A DNA stretch of 48,667 nt, from positions 510,322-558,988 of the forward strand of contig NZ_LMDC01000027.1 in NCBI RefSeq assembly GCF_001425705.1. Direction: 5' to 3'. The stretch is from Pelomonas sp. Root1217. GTDB taxonomy: Bacteria; Pseudomonadota; Gammaproteobacteria; Burkholderiales; Burkholderiaceae_C. Of the stretch, positions 33,894 through 42,150 are shown piece after piece. The translations under genes and the position numbers were made by a program. Each line of letters starts with the position of its first letter. Position 1 is the stretch's first letter. A model generated the notes under the pieces. The model worked only from the letters and a program-made list of their open reading frames with translations, did not search any database and was not told the DNA's origin.

Positions 33894-34805
33894 ATGGATC
33901 CCCTGTCCCAGGTGCTGTCGCTGTTAAACACCGAGCACTCCTTCTTCGCGGGCGTGAAGGCGGCCGGGAGCTGGGCGGTGCGCTTTCCGCCGCCCGAGGG
34001 TTTCAAGTTCCATGCCGTGCTCCAGGGGGCCTGCTGGCTGGCCGTCGACGGTGTACCGGGCTGGCGCGAAGTGCGGGCCGGCGACTGCTACCTGATCACC
34101 CGACGCTCGGGTTACACCCTGGCCAGCCACCCCGACGTGACGCCGCTCGACGGGCCGGGCGTGTTCGCCGGCGCGACGAACAACGTGCTGGAACTGGGGG
34201 CGGGCGACGAGTTCTTCCTCATCGGCGGACGCTTCGACTTCCGCGATGACCTGAGCCTGTTGCTCGGCAGCCTGCCGCCGCTGGCTCTGCTGCCGGGCAG
34301 CACGCCGCAGGCGGAGGTGCTGCAGTGGTCGCTGCAGCGGCTGGGCGAGGAGATGTCGCAACCATCGCCCGGTACGGCGCTGGTGGTGCAGAACCTTGCC
34401 CACCTGATGCTCGTCCAGTTCCTGCGGCTCTACCTCACGGCGGAGCCGATGGGCCCCGGCTGGTTGCGCGTGCTGGGCGACGACACTCTGCGGCCGGCGG
34501 TGCAGGCCATCCATACCAACCCCGAGCGGCGCTGGACGGTCGAGACCCTGGCCCGGCTAGCCGCGGTATCGCGATCGACCTTCGCCCAGCGCTTCAAGCA
34601 GGCCATGGGCATGGGGCCGCTCGAATATGTGCTGCGCTGGCGCATGTTGCTCGCTGCGCGCGAGCTGCGGCAGGCCGACTGCAGCGTCTCGTCCGTCGCC
34701 GAGCGCCTGGGCTATGACTCCGATAGCGCCTTCAGCAAGGCCTTCAAACGCGTCATGGCCTGCTCGCCCTCGCGCTACCGCCAGCAGCAGGCGATGGCGT
34801 CGTAA
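33894..34805 (+). CDS. AraC-family transcriptional regulator with cupin sensor
   Basis: The 303-residue product has an N-terminal cupin-like ligand domain (GFKFHAVLQGACWLAVDG, then VRAGDCYLITRRSGY). The C-terminal double helix-turn-helix has WTVETLARLAAVSRSTFAQRF (first) and SVSSVAERLGYDSDSAFSKAF (second) with the family's closing SPSRYR. This is the cupin_6 type. It is divergent from the phosphotriesterase-like gene with 100 bp between starts, a standard arrangement for a local activator. Confidence 0.94.
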   Translation: MDPLSQVLSLLNTEHSFFAGVKAAGSWAVRFPPPEGFKFHAVLQGACWLAVDGVPGWREVRAGDCYLITRRSGYTLASHPDVTPLDGPGVFAGATNNVLELGAGDEFFLIGGRFDFRDDLSLLLGSLPPLALLPGSTPQAEVLQWSLQRLGEEMSQPSPGTALVVQNLAHLMLVQFLRLYLTAEPMGPGWLRVLGDDTLRPAVQAIHTNPERRWTVETLARLAAVSRSTFAQRFKQAMGMGPLEYVLRWRMLLAARELRQADCSVSSVAERLGYDSDSAFSKAFKRVMACSPSRYRQQQAMAS

Positions 34806-34854
34806 CGGCCTATCCAGCTGTCAGCGAGCTGACGGAGCGGAGGCTCACTGGCCG

Positions 34855-35016
34855 CTATGGGTTCTTGAACTCCTTGCCGCCGGCCTTCGCGTCCTTGAAG
34901 AGCTGACCGAAGTCCGTGTACGAGATGTTCGCCGGGATGTCGATCACATCGACGTTCAGCTCATAGGCTTGCACCCTCGCCGCATTGACCTTCGAAACGT
35001 CGTCGTTTATAGCCGC
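34855..35016 (-). pseudogene. C-terminal fragment of an unrecognised protein
   Basis: The minus strand encodes a protein-like tail: NDDVSKVNAARVQAYELNVD, then VIDIPANISYTDFGQLFKDA and a lysine/glycine-rich end (KAGGKEFKNP) before the stop at 34857. Upstream it runs in the same frame directly into the TAA that ends the 66-residue gene at 35217-35017. It lacks a start of its own. It may be a decayed partner or an extension lost by a nonsense mutation. Confidence 0.4.
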
Positions 35017-35217
35017 TTAGCCTGGACGAGCGCCTAGCGTGCGCCGCTTTGCAAGCTGCACATACCGCTCTCTCGCCATGCCGAGAACGAAAGACGCTCT
35101 GCTCAACCTGGCGAATGAGGCGGCATCGCCCGGACGCATCCGCTCAAACGCTAGGTTATAGATTCGCTGGGCGGATTGAACGCGACGGTTCGCTTGCAAG
35201 AGCGGGCTGGGGCTCAT
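35017..35217 (-). CDS. 66-residue basic protein of unknown function
   Basis: ATG 35217 has GGGAG six bases before it. The product (MSPSPLLQANRRVQSAQRIY start) is helical-looking and Arg-rich, with AASFARLSRASFVLGMARER in the middle. No family was recognised. The frame continues after its TAA stop into the fragment at 34855-35016, so the original protein may have been about 120 residues. Confidence 0.5.
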   Translation of the reverse strand: MSPSPLLQANRRVQSAQRIYNLAFERMRPGDAASFARLSRASFVLGMARERYVQLAKRRTLGARPG

Positions 35218-35339
35218 GGCGTCTCCCGGGCTGACGCCTCAATATGCCACCGTGTGCATGCGCCTTTGATGCTCCGTTACATCTTGGCCGGGCGATTTTT
35301 GATGCTGCGGCGCAGCATCGCCTGGCACCCAGTCCGAGC

Positions 35340-35537
35340 CTAGGCGCTTTTCAGAAGTTTCAGCGCCTTGGTCAGGCTCTGCTTGCTTTTCCAGTACGCC
35401 GCCCAGGGGTTTACCTGCAGGGACGTCAGGTACTCGCGCGCCGTAGCGATGGTCCATTGCGCACCGCTCCGCTGCGCGACAGCGTGGCGTGCGTCGCACG
35501 CTAGTCTTGTCGGCGCGGCCCTCCCGTGCGCAGGGAT
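35340..35537 (-). pseudogene. possible C-terminal protein fragment
   Basis: In one minus-strand frame ending in TAG (35342-35340) the sequence reads QWTIATAREYLTSLQVNPWA, then AYWKSKQSLTKALKLLKSA. This has the composition of a real protein terminus, unlike the overlapping frames. Upstream it fades into the repeat region without a start. It was not recognised as a family. Confidence 0.35.
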
Positions 35538-35540
35538 CGC

Positions 35541-35834
35541 GGGCCTGTTCCTTCACGCTGCGCGTGAACGGGCCTGCTTGGCGAACAGGCCGGTCCTGAT
35601 CGGCTGCGCTTCGCACGAGTCCGGCCAGATCGCCACCCCGCGCACCCGCCATGCCCGGAGCCGGGCCGCAAATTGCCGACGAGTGCTCGCAACAGCTCGA
35701 CCGTCGCGCCAGTCGCTGCGCTTGGTGTCACGCCGGCCGCAGGGCCGCCGCTGCTCGGTGGATGCGGGCGACTTCGCTGCAACCGCTGCGCCAGGCGAGC
35801 TGGCACATCGGCTGCGGCGCTGCGACGCCCGTGG
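35541..35834 (+). repeat. ~290-bp dispersed repeat, copy 1
   Basis: This segment is a diverged direct copy (roughly three quarters identical by eye) of 45364-45655. Conserved parts include TTCACGC-N3-GCGTGAA (perfect hairpin arms in both copies), GCTTGGCGAACAGGCC, GGCCAGATCGCCACC, CTCGACCGTCGCGCCAG, GTGTCACGCCGGCCGC and GAGCTGGCACATCGG. Reading frames are not conserved between copies, so it is probably not coding. Confidence 0.75.
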
Positions 35835-36118
35835 TGAGGCAGCCTGTGCGCCGGTCGTCCCACCGCGCTCCCCCCATGAAGCCCCCGTGCTGGGGCGAGG
35901 GGGACTTGTGGGGGGATCTTCAATGCGGTGGGCCGGGAAACCGGCGCACTGCTTCGGCTGCGTTCAAACCCGGTCCCATCCCCAACCCCTTCCCGCCGGA
36001 AGGGGCCATGCCCACCCCCCGCCCGCCCGTGGGCGGGAGCGAGGAAGTCCGAGCGAGAGGATCAGTTTTCAGGACGCTCAAGAGGGCTCCGGCTGGTATC
36101 TCTCGCAAGGAGATCATC

Positions 36119-36547
36119 ATGGCCAACGTTCAAGTCATCCAGCGCAATGCTCACCTCGCGGGTGCGGTCAAGCTCGAATACGTCTCGGGCAAGGACGGGC
36201 GCCTCGCCAAGGCGACGGTGACGGCGATCAGCAACAACGTGCGCGGGTCGGGGGACGCGCGCGAGCAGGAGGCGACCGCGATCCAGTGGACGCTGTGGGG
36301 CGCCCAGGCCGAAAACGCCGCCAACTATCTGGTGCGTGGGTCGCACGTGAACATCGTTGGGCGCCTGCGCAACAACAACTACGAGAGAGACGGAGAGACC
36401 GTCTACGCATGGGGCTTCACGGTCGAGGAAATCGACTACCTGGACAGCCGTGCCGAAAGCGAGGCGCGACGTGGAGGTTCGCAGGAAGCAGCCGGACCCG
36501 AAGCCAAGCCCCGCACCGCAAAGCGTCCGGCACGTGCCGAGGCCTGA
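36119..36547 (+). CDS. ssb: single-stranded DNA-binding protein
   Basis: The 142-residue product has an OB fold of SSB type: NAHLAGAVKLEYVSGKDGRL, QWTLWGAQAENAANYLVRGS, HVNIVGRLRNNNYERDGETV. It has a basic/acidic tail without the DDDIPF-like tip of chromosomal SSB. That short tail and the next gene (DUF932) are typical of plasmid- or ICE-encoded SSBs. AAGGAG lies six bases before ATG 36119. Confidence 0.9.
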   Translation: MANVQVIQRNAHLAGAVKLEYVSGKDGRLAKATVTAISNNVRGSGDAREQEATAIQWTLWGAQAENAANYLVRGSHVNIVGRLRNNNYERDGETVYAWGFTVEEIDYLDSRAESEARRGGSQEAAGPEAKPRTAKRPARAEA

Positions 36548-36615
36548 CCTGGACCGGGCGGGCACGCGACACCTTGCCCGCCCTTCATCGCCATCCAACG
36601 ATCGAAGGAATCATC

Positions 36616-36996
36616 ATGCACAACCATCCCACGCTTGCAACACGGTTCGCCGGTGGCACCACCCGCGTTGTTCGCGGCGATGAGCCGCTTACCGAAGAGC
36701 AGATGCGCGCAGCGGCGCCGTCCATCTTTGCGCAGGGCAAGCACACCAGCCGTTCCGACCGGTACAGCTACATCCCGACCATCGACGTGCTGCGCGGCCT
36801 GCGCAAGGAAGGGTTCGAGCCCTTCATGGTCGCGCAGGGCTCAAGCCGCGTCGAGGGAAAGGCCGAGTTCACGAAGCACATGATCCGCATGCGCCATGCC
36901 TCACAGGTTCAGGCGCGGCCGGAGGCCCACGAAATCATCCTGATCAACAGCCACGACGGCGCCAGCTCGTACCAGATGCTGGCGGGTATGTTCCGC
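36616..36996 (+). pseudogene. DUF932 gene, 5' part (interrupted by RIT element)
   Basis: From ATG 36616 (AAGGA upstream) 127 codons encode the N-terminal part of a DUF932 protein, including YIPTIDVLRGLRKEGFEPFM, RHASQV, EIILINSHDGASSYQMLAGM and FR. At that point homology stops where the RIT element begins. It resumes at 42446 with FICCNGLVVGDVVKDIRVPH, in frame. Joining 36996 to 42446 restores a 288-residue protein. DUF932 proteins are common next to ssb on plasmids and ICEs; their function is not established. The interrupted 5' half would still be translated for ~24 element-encoded residues to a stop at 37068. Confidence 0.9.
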
Positions 36997-37023
36997 CTAT
37001 GTACAGCTGGACATAGGCGGAAC
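36990..37023. repeat. 34-bp 13-8-13 palindrome at the RIT left junction
   Basis: GTTCCGCCTATGT (36990-37002) and its exact complement ACATAGGCGGAAC (37011-37023) flank the eight-base spacer ACAGCTGG. The 13-8-13 layout is that of core sites bound by pairs of tyrosine recombinases. The first seven bases belong to the target gene. Confidence 0.7.
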
Positions 37024-37047
37024 TATGTCCTGCGTCGAACTATGTCC
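37017..37047 (+). repeat. RIT left terminal inverted repeat
   Basis: Begins GCGGAACTATGTCC and ends AACTATGTCC, with the two CTATGTCC boxes at 37023 and 37040. It matches the complement of 42415-42445 at 28 of 31 positions. Confidence 0.85.
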
Positions 37048-37110
37048 CGCTGTCGACTTTTCTCCTGATTCCTCCGAGGCCACTCGACAGCACTGCTGGA
37101 CATAGCAATC

Positions 37111-37140
37111 CTCCTTGCCGGGCATCTTGCCCGCAAGGAG
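37111..37140 (+). promoter_or_regulatory. hairpin masking the ritA ribosome-binding site
   Basis: CTCCTTGC (37111-37118) pairs fully with GCAAGGAG (37133-37140), and GGGCA (37120-37124) pairs with TGCCC (37128-37132). There is one bulged C and a three-base loop. AAGGAG inside the distal arm is the Shine-Dalgarno sequence of ritA, six bases before its TTG. Thirteen base pairs, GC-rich, should keep translation low unless the structure is opened. Confidence 0.6.
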
Positions 37141-37146
37141 AGCATC

Positions 37147-38397
37147 TTGGAACCTACTCTCGAAGGAGCGATGGCGCTCGCGCAAACGGCGACAGGGCCT
37201 CTGTCGCCGCATCTCTCAGCGTTCATCGCATCGTTAGTTGAACAGCGCTACACCGTTATCTCCCTACGTGCCAAGGCTTGGCACGCCGCTGCGTTCGACG
37301 CCTGGCTCGGCCAGGAAGGTGTCCGGCTAACGGATCTGTCCGAAGCGCACATCGAGCAGTTCACGCGTCGCGACTATCGGCCTCGCAGCGACTGTCGGAG
37401 TACACCGCGCCGCCATGAGGCGCCGGCACTGCAACAGCTCCTGCGCTACCTGCAAGCGCACGGGCTTTGCGCCATGCCAGCGGTAGACACGCTCCCCGCC
37501 GACGCGCTGCTCGCCGACTTCGAGGGGTTCCTGCTTGGAGACCGCGGCCTGGCTGCCAGCACGACAAGCGGCTACCGCGCGGCCGTGCGCGAATTCCTCG
37601 TCGACCGCTTCGGTAACGAGCGCGTGGACCTCGGCGCGCTGCGCGCCACTGACGTCATCCGCTTCTTGCAAGGCCAGCCACGTCGCACGCGACCGCACAG
37701 GCTCAAGCATCTCGTCACGGCGCTCCGTGCTTTTCTTCGCTGGGGAGAGTATTGCGGCGAGATCAACGCGGCGCTGACACAAGCTGTTCCCGCAGTGGCG
37801 TTATGGAGCACAACGCCACCGCTGCCGAGAGCCATTGGGGCCGATCACGCGCGTAGCGCGATCAACAGCTGCGACCCCGGCACCACTGTTGGCAAGCGTG
37901 ATCGGGCGGTTTTGCTGCTGTTGGCGCGCCTGGGGTTGCGCGGTGGCGAAGTCCTCACCCTAATGCTGGACGACATCGACTGGGATGCTGGTCGCCTACG
38001 AGTGCATGGCAAGAACGGCCGCGAGTGCTTGATGCCGTTGCCGGTTGACGTCGGCGAGGCTATCGCGGCGTACCTTCAGCACGGCCGGCCACAGAGTGCC
38101 GACCGCCACCTGTTCCTGCGCGTTCGCGCACCGATCAGAGGCCTCTTGCATGGCTCCGACGGTATCGGCTCGATCGTCGGCAATGCCTTAGAACGCGCTG
38201 GTGTCGATGCGCCGCATAAGGGAGCGCACCAGTTTCGACATGCCCTGGCGGTGCACATGCTGAAGGGAGGCGCGTCGCTGCCCGAGATTGGCGAGGTGTT
38301 GCGCCACCGCGATGCGGTATCCACGTCGATCTACGCCAAGGTGGATATCGCGGCGCTGCGTCTGCTGGCGCTGCCGTGGCCCGGGAGCGCGTCATGA
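37147..38397 (+). CDS. ritA: tyrosine recombinase RitA (first of the trio)
   Basis: TTG 37147 has AAGGAG six bases upstream and opens 416 residues, the longest of the trio as usual for RitA. The N-terminal SAM-like arm-binding domain (about 20-130) and core-binding helices precede the catalytic domain. The catalytic residues are Arg in LGLRGGEVLTL, the HxxR pair in HQFRHALAV, His in LRHRDAVS, and nucleophile Tyr in SIYAKV. The stop overlaps the ritB start as ATGA. In-frame ATG 37171 has poor Shine-Dalgarno spacing. Confidence 0.9.
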   Translation: MEPTLEGAMALAQTATGPLSPHLSAFIASLVEQRYTVISLRAKAWHAAAFDAWLGQEGVRLTDLSEAHIEQFTRRDYRPRSDCRSTPRRHEAPALQQLLRYLQAHGLCAMPAVDTLPADALLADFEGFLLGDRGLAASTTSGYRAAVREFLVDRFGNERVDLGALRATDVIRFLQGQPRRTRPHRLKHLVTALRAFLRWGEYCGEINAALTQAVPAVALWSTTPPLPRAIGADHARSAINSCDPGTTVGKRDRAVLLLLARLGLRGGEVLTLMLDDIDWDAGRLRVHGKNGRECLMPLPVDVGEAIAAYLQHGRPQSADRHLFLRVRAPIRGLLHGSDGIGSIVGNALERAGVDAPHKGAHQFRHALAVHMLKGGASLPEIGEVLRHRDAVSTSIYAKVDIAALRLLALPWPGSAS

Positions 38398-39335
38398 ATA
38401 CGCTGCGCGACTCTCTACCCGAGTATCTTGATCTTCGCCGGAGCCTGGGCTTCAAGTTGAAGGACGCCGCGCTGCAGCTGCCGCGCTTCGTTGCCTTCGT
38501 TGAGGAACACGGCAGCACGTACATCACCAGTACGCTGGCGCTCGCATGGGCGCAGCAGTCTGCCTCGGTTCAGCCGGCCGAATGGGCTCGGCGGCTGGGT
38601 TATGTGCGCGGCTTCGCTCGTCATCGCAGCGCTACCGACGCCCTGACCGAAGTTCCGCCGCCGGGCCTGCTGCCCCACCGCTCCACCCGGGCTCGGCCGT
38701 ATCTCTACTCGGACGATGAAGTCCAGCGGCTGCTCGATGCCGCGTTGATGCTGCCTACCACCTGGCACTCGACGCCGCTGCGCCCGTGGGTGTTCCACTG
38801 CCTGTTCGGTCTGTTGAGCGCGACCGGTATCCGCATCTCGGAGGCGCTGAGCCTGCATGTCGCAGATGTAGACCTCGACCAGTCGCTCTTGACAATCCGC
38901 GGCGCCAAGTTGGGTAAGACGCGGCTGGTTCCGTTGCATGCCACGACTGGCCAGGTACTCGCGCACTACCTGCGCAGGCGTGAGGCTTTCGGTCACCAGG
39001 GGATCTCGCCCTACGTTTTCGTTTCGACCACCGGCAACCGCCTGGATCAGGCTCAGGTGCACCGGACCTTTTACGCACTGTCGCGTCAGATCGGCCTGCG
39101 AGGACCGCATGCCAGCCACGGGCCCCGTATCCACGACCTGCGCCACCGCTTCGCGGTTCGCGTGCTGACGCAGTGGTATCAAGCGGGCGAGGACGCCGCG
39201 CGCTTGCTGCCGGTGTTGTCGACCTACATCGGTCACGCGCGCGTGCAGGACACGTACTGGTACTTGAGCGCGTGGCCGGAGCTGATGGCGGGGGCGATGT
39301 CGCGCCTGGAGCGGCGATGGGAGGTGGCGCCATGA
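38394..39335 (+). CDS. ritB: tyrosine recombinase RitB (second of the trio)
   Basis: The ATG overlaps the stop of ritA. The 313-residue product has LRDSLPEYLDLRRSLGFKLK at its N-terminus, characteristic of the second RIT recombinase. The catalytic residues are Arg in ATGIRISEALSL, HDLRHRFAV, a histidine in YIGHARVQDT, and Tyr in TYWYLSA. The stop overlaps ritC (ATGA). All key residues are present, so the protein looks active. Confidence 0.9.
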   Translation: MNTLRDSLPEYLDLRRSLGFKLKDAALQLPRFVAFVEEHGSTYITSTLALAWAQQSASVQPAEWARRLGYVRGFARHRSATDALTEVPPPGLLPHRSTRARPYLYSDDEVQRLLDAALMLPTTWHSTPLRPWVFHCLFGLLSATGIRISEALSLHVADVDLDQSLLTIRGAKLGKTRLVPLHATTGQVLAHYLRRREAFGHQGISPYVFVSTTGNRLDQAQVHRTFYALSRQIGLRGPHASHGPRIHDLRHRFAVRVLTQWYQAGEDAARLLPVLSTYIGHARVQDTYWYLSAWPELMAGAMSRLERRWEVAP

Positions 39336-40330
39336 CGCGCCGGGCCAGCTTCGCCGCGCTGCTGGAGGCGTTCTTCACGCAACGCCTGATGAATCAACGC
39401 CAGGCCAGCGCGCACACGATCGCCTCGTACCGTGACACCTTCAGGATGCTCCTGCAATTCACTCACAAGCGCTTGCGCAAGGCGCCTTCATCGCTCACGC
39501 TTGAGGACATCGATGCACCGCTGGTAGCCGCCTTTCTTGACGATCTGGAGGCAGTTCGCGGGGTCACGGCGCGCACCCGCAATCTCCGGCTGACGGCGGT
39601 GCATTCGTTCTTTCGCTACGCCTCCTACGAAGCGCCGACGCACGCTGCGCAAATTGCCCGTGTGCTGGCCATTCCAGCGAAGAAGTTTGACCGCGCGTTG
39701 GTGGGCTTCTTGACTCGGGCCGAGGTCGACGCGCTGCTGGCGGCGCCGGATCAATGCACATGGTCCGGCCGCCGCGACCACGCGCTAATGCTGCTGGCGG
39801 TACAGACTGGGCTGCGGCTGTCAGAGCTGATCGGACTTCGCCGGGACGACGTGCAACTAGGTACTGGCTCACACGTGCGCGTCATCGGCAAGGGGCGCAA
39901 GGAGCGCTGCACGCCTTTGAGCAAGGCCACGCGCGCAGTTTTGGGCGCATGGCTGGGAGAGCCGACCCTGGCGCCGAGTCAGCCGGTGTTTCCTAACGCG
40001 CGCGGAGGTCCGCTCAGCCCGCACGGCGTGCACTACCTCATGGCCAAGCATGTCGCCGCAGCAGGTACGCACTGCACGTCTCTGGCGCGCAAACGGGTGT
40101 CACCGCATGTGCTCCGACATACGACGGCCATGGACCTGCTGCACGAAGGAGTCGAGCAGTCGGTCATCGCGCTCTGGCTCGGGCACGAGTCGATCGAGAC
40201 GACACAGATCTACCTTGATGCAAACCTGGAGATGAAGGAGAAGGTGCTCGCGAAGACCACGCCGCCCGACAGCAAGCCGGGGCGGTATCGGCCCGATGAC
40301 AAGCTGCTGATGTTTCTCAAGGGTCTATAG
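39332..40330 (+). CDS. ritC: tyrosine recombinase RitC (third of the trio)
   Basis: The 332-residue product has FTQRLMNQRQASAHTIASYR at its N-terminus, then catalytic Arg in TGLRLSELIGL, Lys in VIGKGRKERC, HVLRHTTAMDL, His in WLGHESIETT, and Tyr in IYLDANLEMKE. This is the typical XerC/D-like third member of RIT elements. It is the last gene of the coupled trio; 140 bp without genes follow before the cargo. Confidence 0.92.
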   Translation: MTRRASFAALLEAFFTQRLMNQRQASAHTIASYRDTFRMLLQFTHKRLRKAPSSLTLEDIDAPLVAAFLDDLEAVRGVTARTRNLRLTAVHSFFRYASYEAPTHAAQIARVLAIPAKKFDRALVGFLTRAEVDALLAAPDQCTWSGRRDHALMLLAVQTGLRLSELIGLRRDDVQLGTGSHVRVIGKGRKERCTPLSKATRAVLGAWLGEPTLAPSQPVFPNARGGPLSPHGVHYLMAKHVAAAGTHCTSLARKRVSPHVLRHTTAMDLLHEGVEQSVIALWLGHESIETTQIYLDANLEMKEKVLAKTTPPDSKPGRYRPDDKLLMFLKGL

Positions 40331-40470
40331 CAGGACCACAGTGAGACTTACCGGCCGGCCTCACGAACGATGCTGCCGTTAGGGCCGTTCCCGAAGCGCT
40401 GCAATCAAGAGGCAAGCCACCGTGCCGTGGCTCGCGCAACAGTCGTCGCCACGGCCACTCACAGACGCCG

Positions 40471-40650
40471 CTAGCTTGGCTCTGCCGAGGGATCCGTGTC
40501 GGCTGTGGGAACAGTTGACTCCGGCAGCGCAGGCTTGACTGGGCCCCGCAGACCTCGCCGTCTAGCCTCGGCGGCAGCTTTTTGAACGGCGTCGTCAAAG
40601 TTCTTTTGCAAGCGGCCGCTCTGAACAAAATTTTCGAAAGTGTCCGCCAT
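40471..40650 (-). CDS. RIT cargo: 59-residue protein of unknown function
   Basis: ATG 40650 has AGGAG five bases upstream. The product (MADTFENFVQSGRLQKNFDD start) is helical with KAAAEARRRGLRG in the middle and a Pro/Thr/Ser/acidic tail. No family was recognised. Upstream lies the palindrome TTTCCCATGGGAAA (about 40676), a copy of which recurs near the right element end. Confidence 0.55.
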   Translation of the reverse strand: MADTFENFVQSGRLQKNFDDAVQKAAAEARRRGLRGPVKPALPESTVPTADTDPSAEPS

Positions 40651-40756
40651 TAGCGCTCCTGGAAGGCTTACGTAGTTTCCCATGGGAAATCGAAGTCGCA
40701 AGATGAGCGGCCAACGCGACCGCTCTACCTACTCCCTACGACCCTGGGTGCGCTGG

Positions 40757-41344
40757 TCAGCGTTTGCATTTGCCACGGGCCTCGGCCAACATCCAAAACG
40801 GCAAGCTCAGTAGGCCTCCACCTCCGCCGAGGAAGTCGCCCTTGAGGCAGTCCGTGGTGCCGGCCTGCTGGATCTCACGGCCCAGCCGTAACTGGGCGTT
40901 CTCGCGGCCGAGATCTTGCGACGCTGAAGCCGCCCGCTCGGACAACAGCGGTTGACGGGCGGCCTCCCGGATGGCGCGGCGCGTAGCGTCGCTGTGCAGC
41001 AAGGGGACGGGCGCAAGTTTCGGGAGCGCGGGCGCTTCATCAATGGCCGGTTCGGTCGGTGCCGTAGTGGATGAGATCGCGGTGGCGGCCTGAACCGGTA
41101 CCGCAATCTCACGACGCCGCGCTTCGCGCACGACGGGGGCGAATGGCGGTGCGGCCATGGGTGGCCGAGACGGTTCGTTTCGTGTCGGCGGCGGCACGAT
41201 CAGGCGCACGGCGATGACCACGGTTGGTCGGGGCTCGGGCTGGCGTTCTCGTGGCGCTAAAAGAAGTATCGCTGCATGCAACGCCACAATGGGCAACCAC
41301 AGGGCGTGGCGGCGAGCAAGTCGGTACGCCTTCACCGCTTTCAA
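40757..41344 (-). CDS. RIT cargo: single-span envelope protein of unknown function
   Basis: The 195-residue product has one N-terminal membrane helix (LWLPIVALHAAILLLAP), a Pro-rich stretch (TRNEPSRPPMAAPPFAP) and a long polar periplasmic part. Near the C-terminus are a single-Cys TTDCLKGDFLGGGGG block and a final GKCKR. The layout is TonB-like (anchor plus Pro-rich linker), but the C-terminal domain is not TonB by eye. Its start overlaps the stop of the next cargo gene (ATGA at 41341-41344), indicating one operon. Confidence 0.65.
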   Translation of the reverse strand: MKAVKAYRLARRHALWLPIVALHAAILLLAPRERQPEPRPTVVIAVRLIVPPPTRNEPSRPPMAAPPFAPVVREARRREIAVPVQAATAISSTTAPTEPAIDEAPALPKLAPVPLLHSDATRRAIREAARQPLLSERAASASQDLGRENAQLRLGREIQQAGTTDCLKGDFLGGGGGLLSLPFWMLAEARGKCKR

Positions 41345-42150
41345 TCTGCAGGCATTGATGCCTCGATTTTCCCAACGTAGAAGCTCCCATCGAACCCTGG
41401 GCGCTCAGACGGCGGGCGCATCGAGATCGAGAATCGCGCGCCACGCTCTATCTGCATGCTCAACGACAAGTGGGGCGCACACTGGCCGGCTCCCATGCAG
41501 TTCCAAGCCATACCTTCGTCGTATTCGGCCACTAGCGATATCGGCCGGAGGTCTCGAAGCAGGTAGCCCATAGGCTCTGCGGCAGGATCGAAGACATTCC
41601 CCTTTCCGTTGCTCGCATGAAGTTCTCCGGTCAACGCGACGATGTGAGCGGACTGGTTTTCTAACGTCAGCGCTCGAACGTTGCGGCTCATGGATGCATC
41701 GTCTGGGCCGGAAATAGCGCGGACCTTGATAGTTCGATCAGGCGCGGCTTGGTTGTACTGGCGAACTCCTTCAAGCAGGGCGAACATAGCTTTGCTAGTC
41801 CGCCCATCTTGTTCTTGAGTCGGCACCGCCCACCTGCCCTTGCCAAGCAACGCTCGTCGTGCCTTGATCCCGCCGTCGCTTGCCAAATAGGCGTCGATCA
41901 GCGGCTGCTCTTCCTCCTCGTACTCAAGCGCCAGAGCAACGCTCCGTACCCTTGACGCCAAGTTGCACACGTAGGCGCCAACGAAGTCAGGAATTTGGCT
42001 CGTTCCATGAAGCTCGCCCAGCAGGGTCAAACGGCTGTCGAGTAGGCGCTGCGGAATATCAATCTGGGTCTTGCATTCAACAGCGTACGCTGACCCGTTG
42101 AACGAGAGGACCGCCGTCAGAACGGCGATCAAGCAGCAGCCAAATTTCAT
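41341..42150 (-). CDS. RIT cargo: secreted ChaN/EreA-like superfamily protein
   Basis: ATG 42150 has GGAGG six bases upstream and is chosen over an in-frame ATG at 42174. The 269-residue product has a signal peptide (CCLIAVLTAVLSFNGSAYAV), then LTLLGELHGTSQIPDFVGAY and VALALEYEEEEQPLIDAYL. Further on are HIVALTGELHAS and PMGYLLRD. LLGELHGT and the second TGELH motif are typical of the ChaN/erythromycin-esterase-like superfamily, which includes haem-binding and hydrolytic members. The sequence is of lower GC than the surroundings, suggesting a different source. It is the first gene of the cargo operon. Confidence 0.65.
   Translation of the reverse strand: MKFGCCLIAVLTAVLSFNGSAYAVECKTQIDIPQRLLDSRLTLLGELHGTSQIPDFVGAYVCNLASRVRSVALALEYEEEEQPLIDAYLASDGGIKARRALLGKGRWAVPTQEQDGRTSKAMFALLEGVRQYNQAAPDRTIKVRAISGPDDASMSRNVRALTLENQSAHIVALTGELHASNGKGNVFDPAAEPMGYLLRDLRPISLVAEYDEGMAWNCMGAGQCAPHLSLSMQIERGARFSISMRPPSERPGFDGSFYVGKIEASMPAD

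Larger units (their letters stand above)
35218..36118. other. gene-poor region before ssb, with fragment, repeat copy and hairpins
   Basis: About 900 bp without a complete gene. It contains a possible protein tail at 35340-35537, the first copy of the ~290-bp repeat (35541-35834), and two perfect hairpins, CCCCTTCC/GGAAGGGG (35986-36005) and CCCGCCC/GGGCGGG (36022-36037), ahead of the ssb gene. The hairpins could be terminators without a T-run, or leader structures. Confidence 0.5.

Noticed and set aside
35368..36610. Long plus-strand frame that ends in the DUF932 N-terminus
   Set aside because: The upstream part crosses the repeat and ssb in a wrong frame; only the portion from 36616 has homology and a ribosome site.
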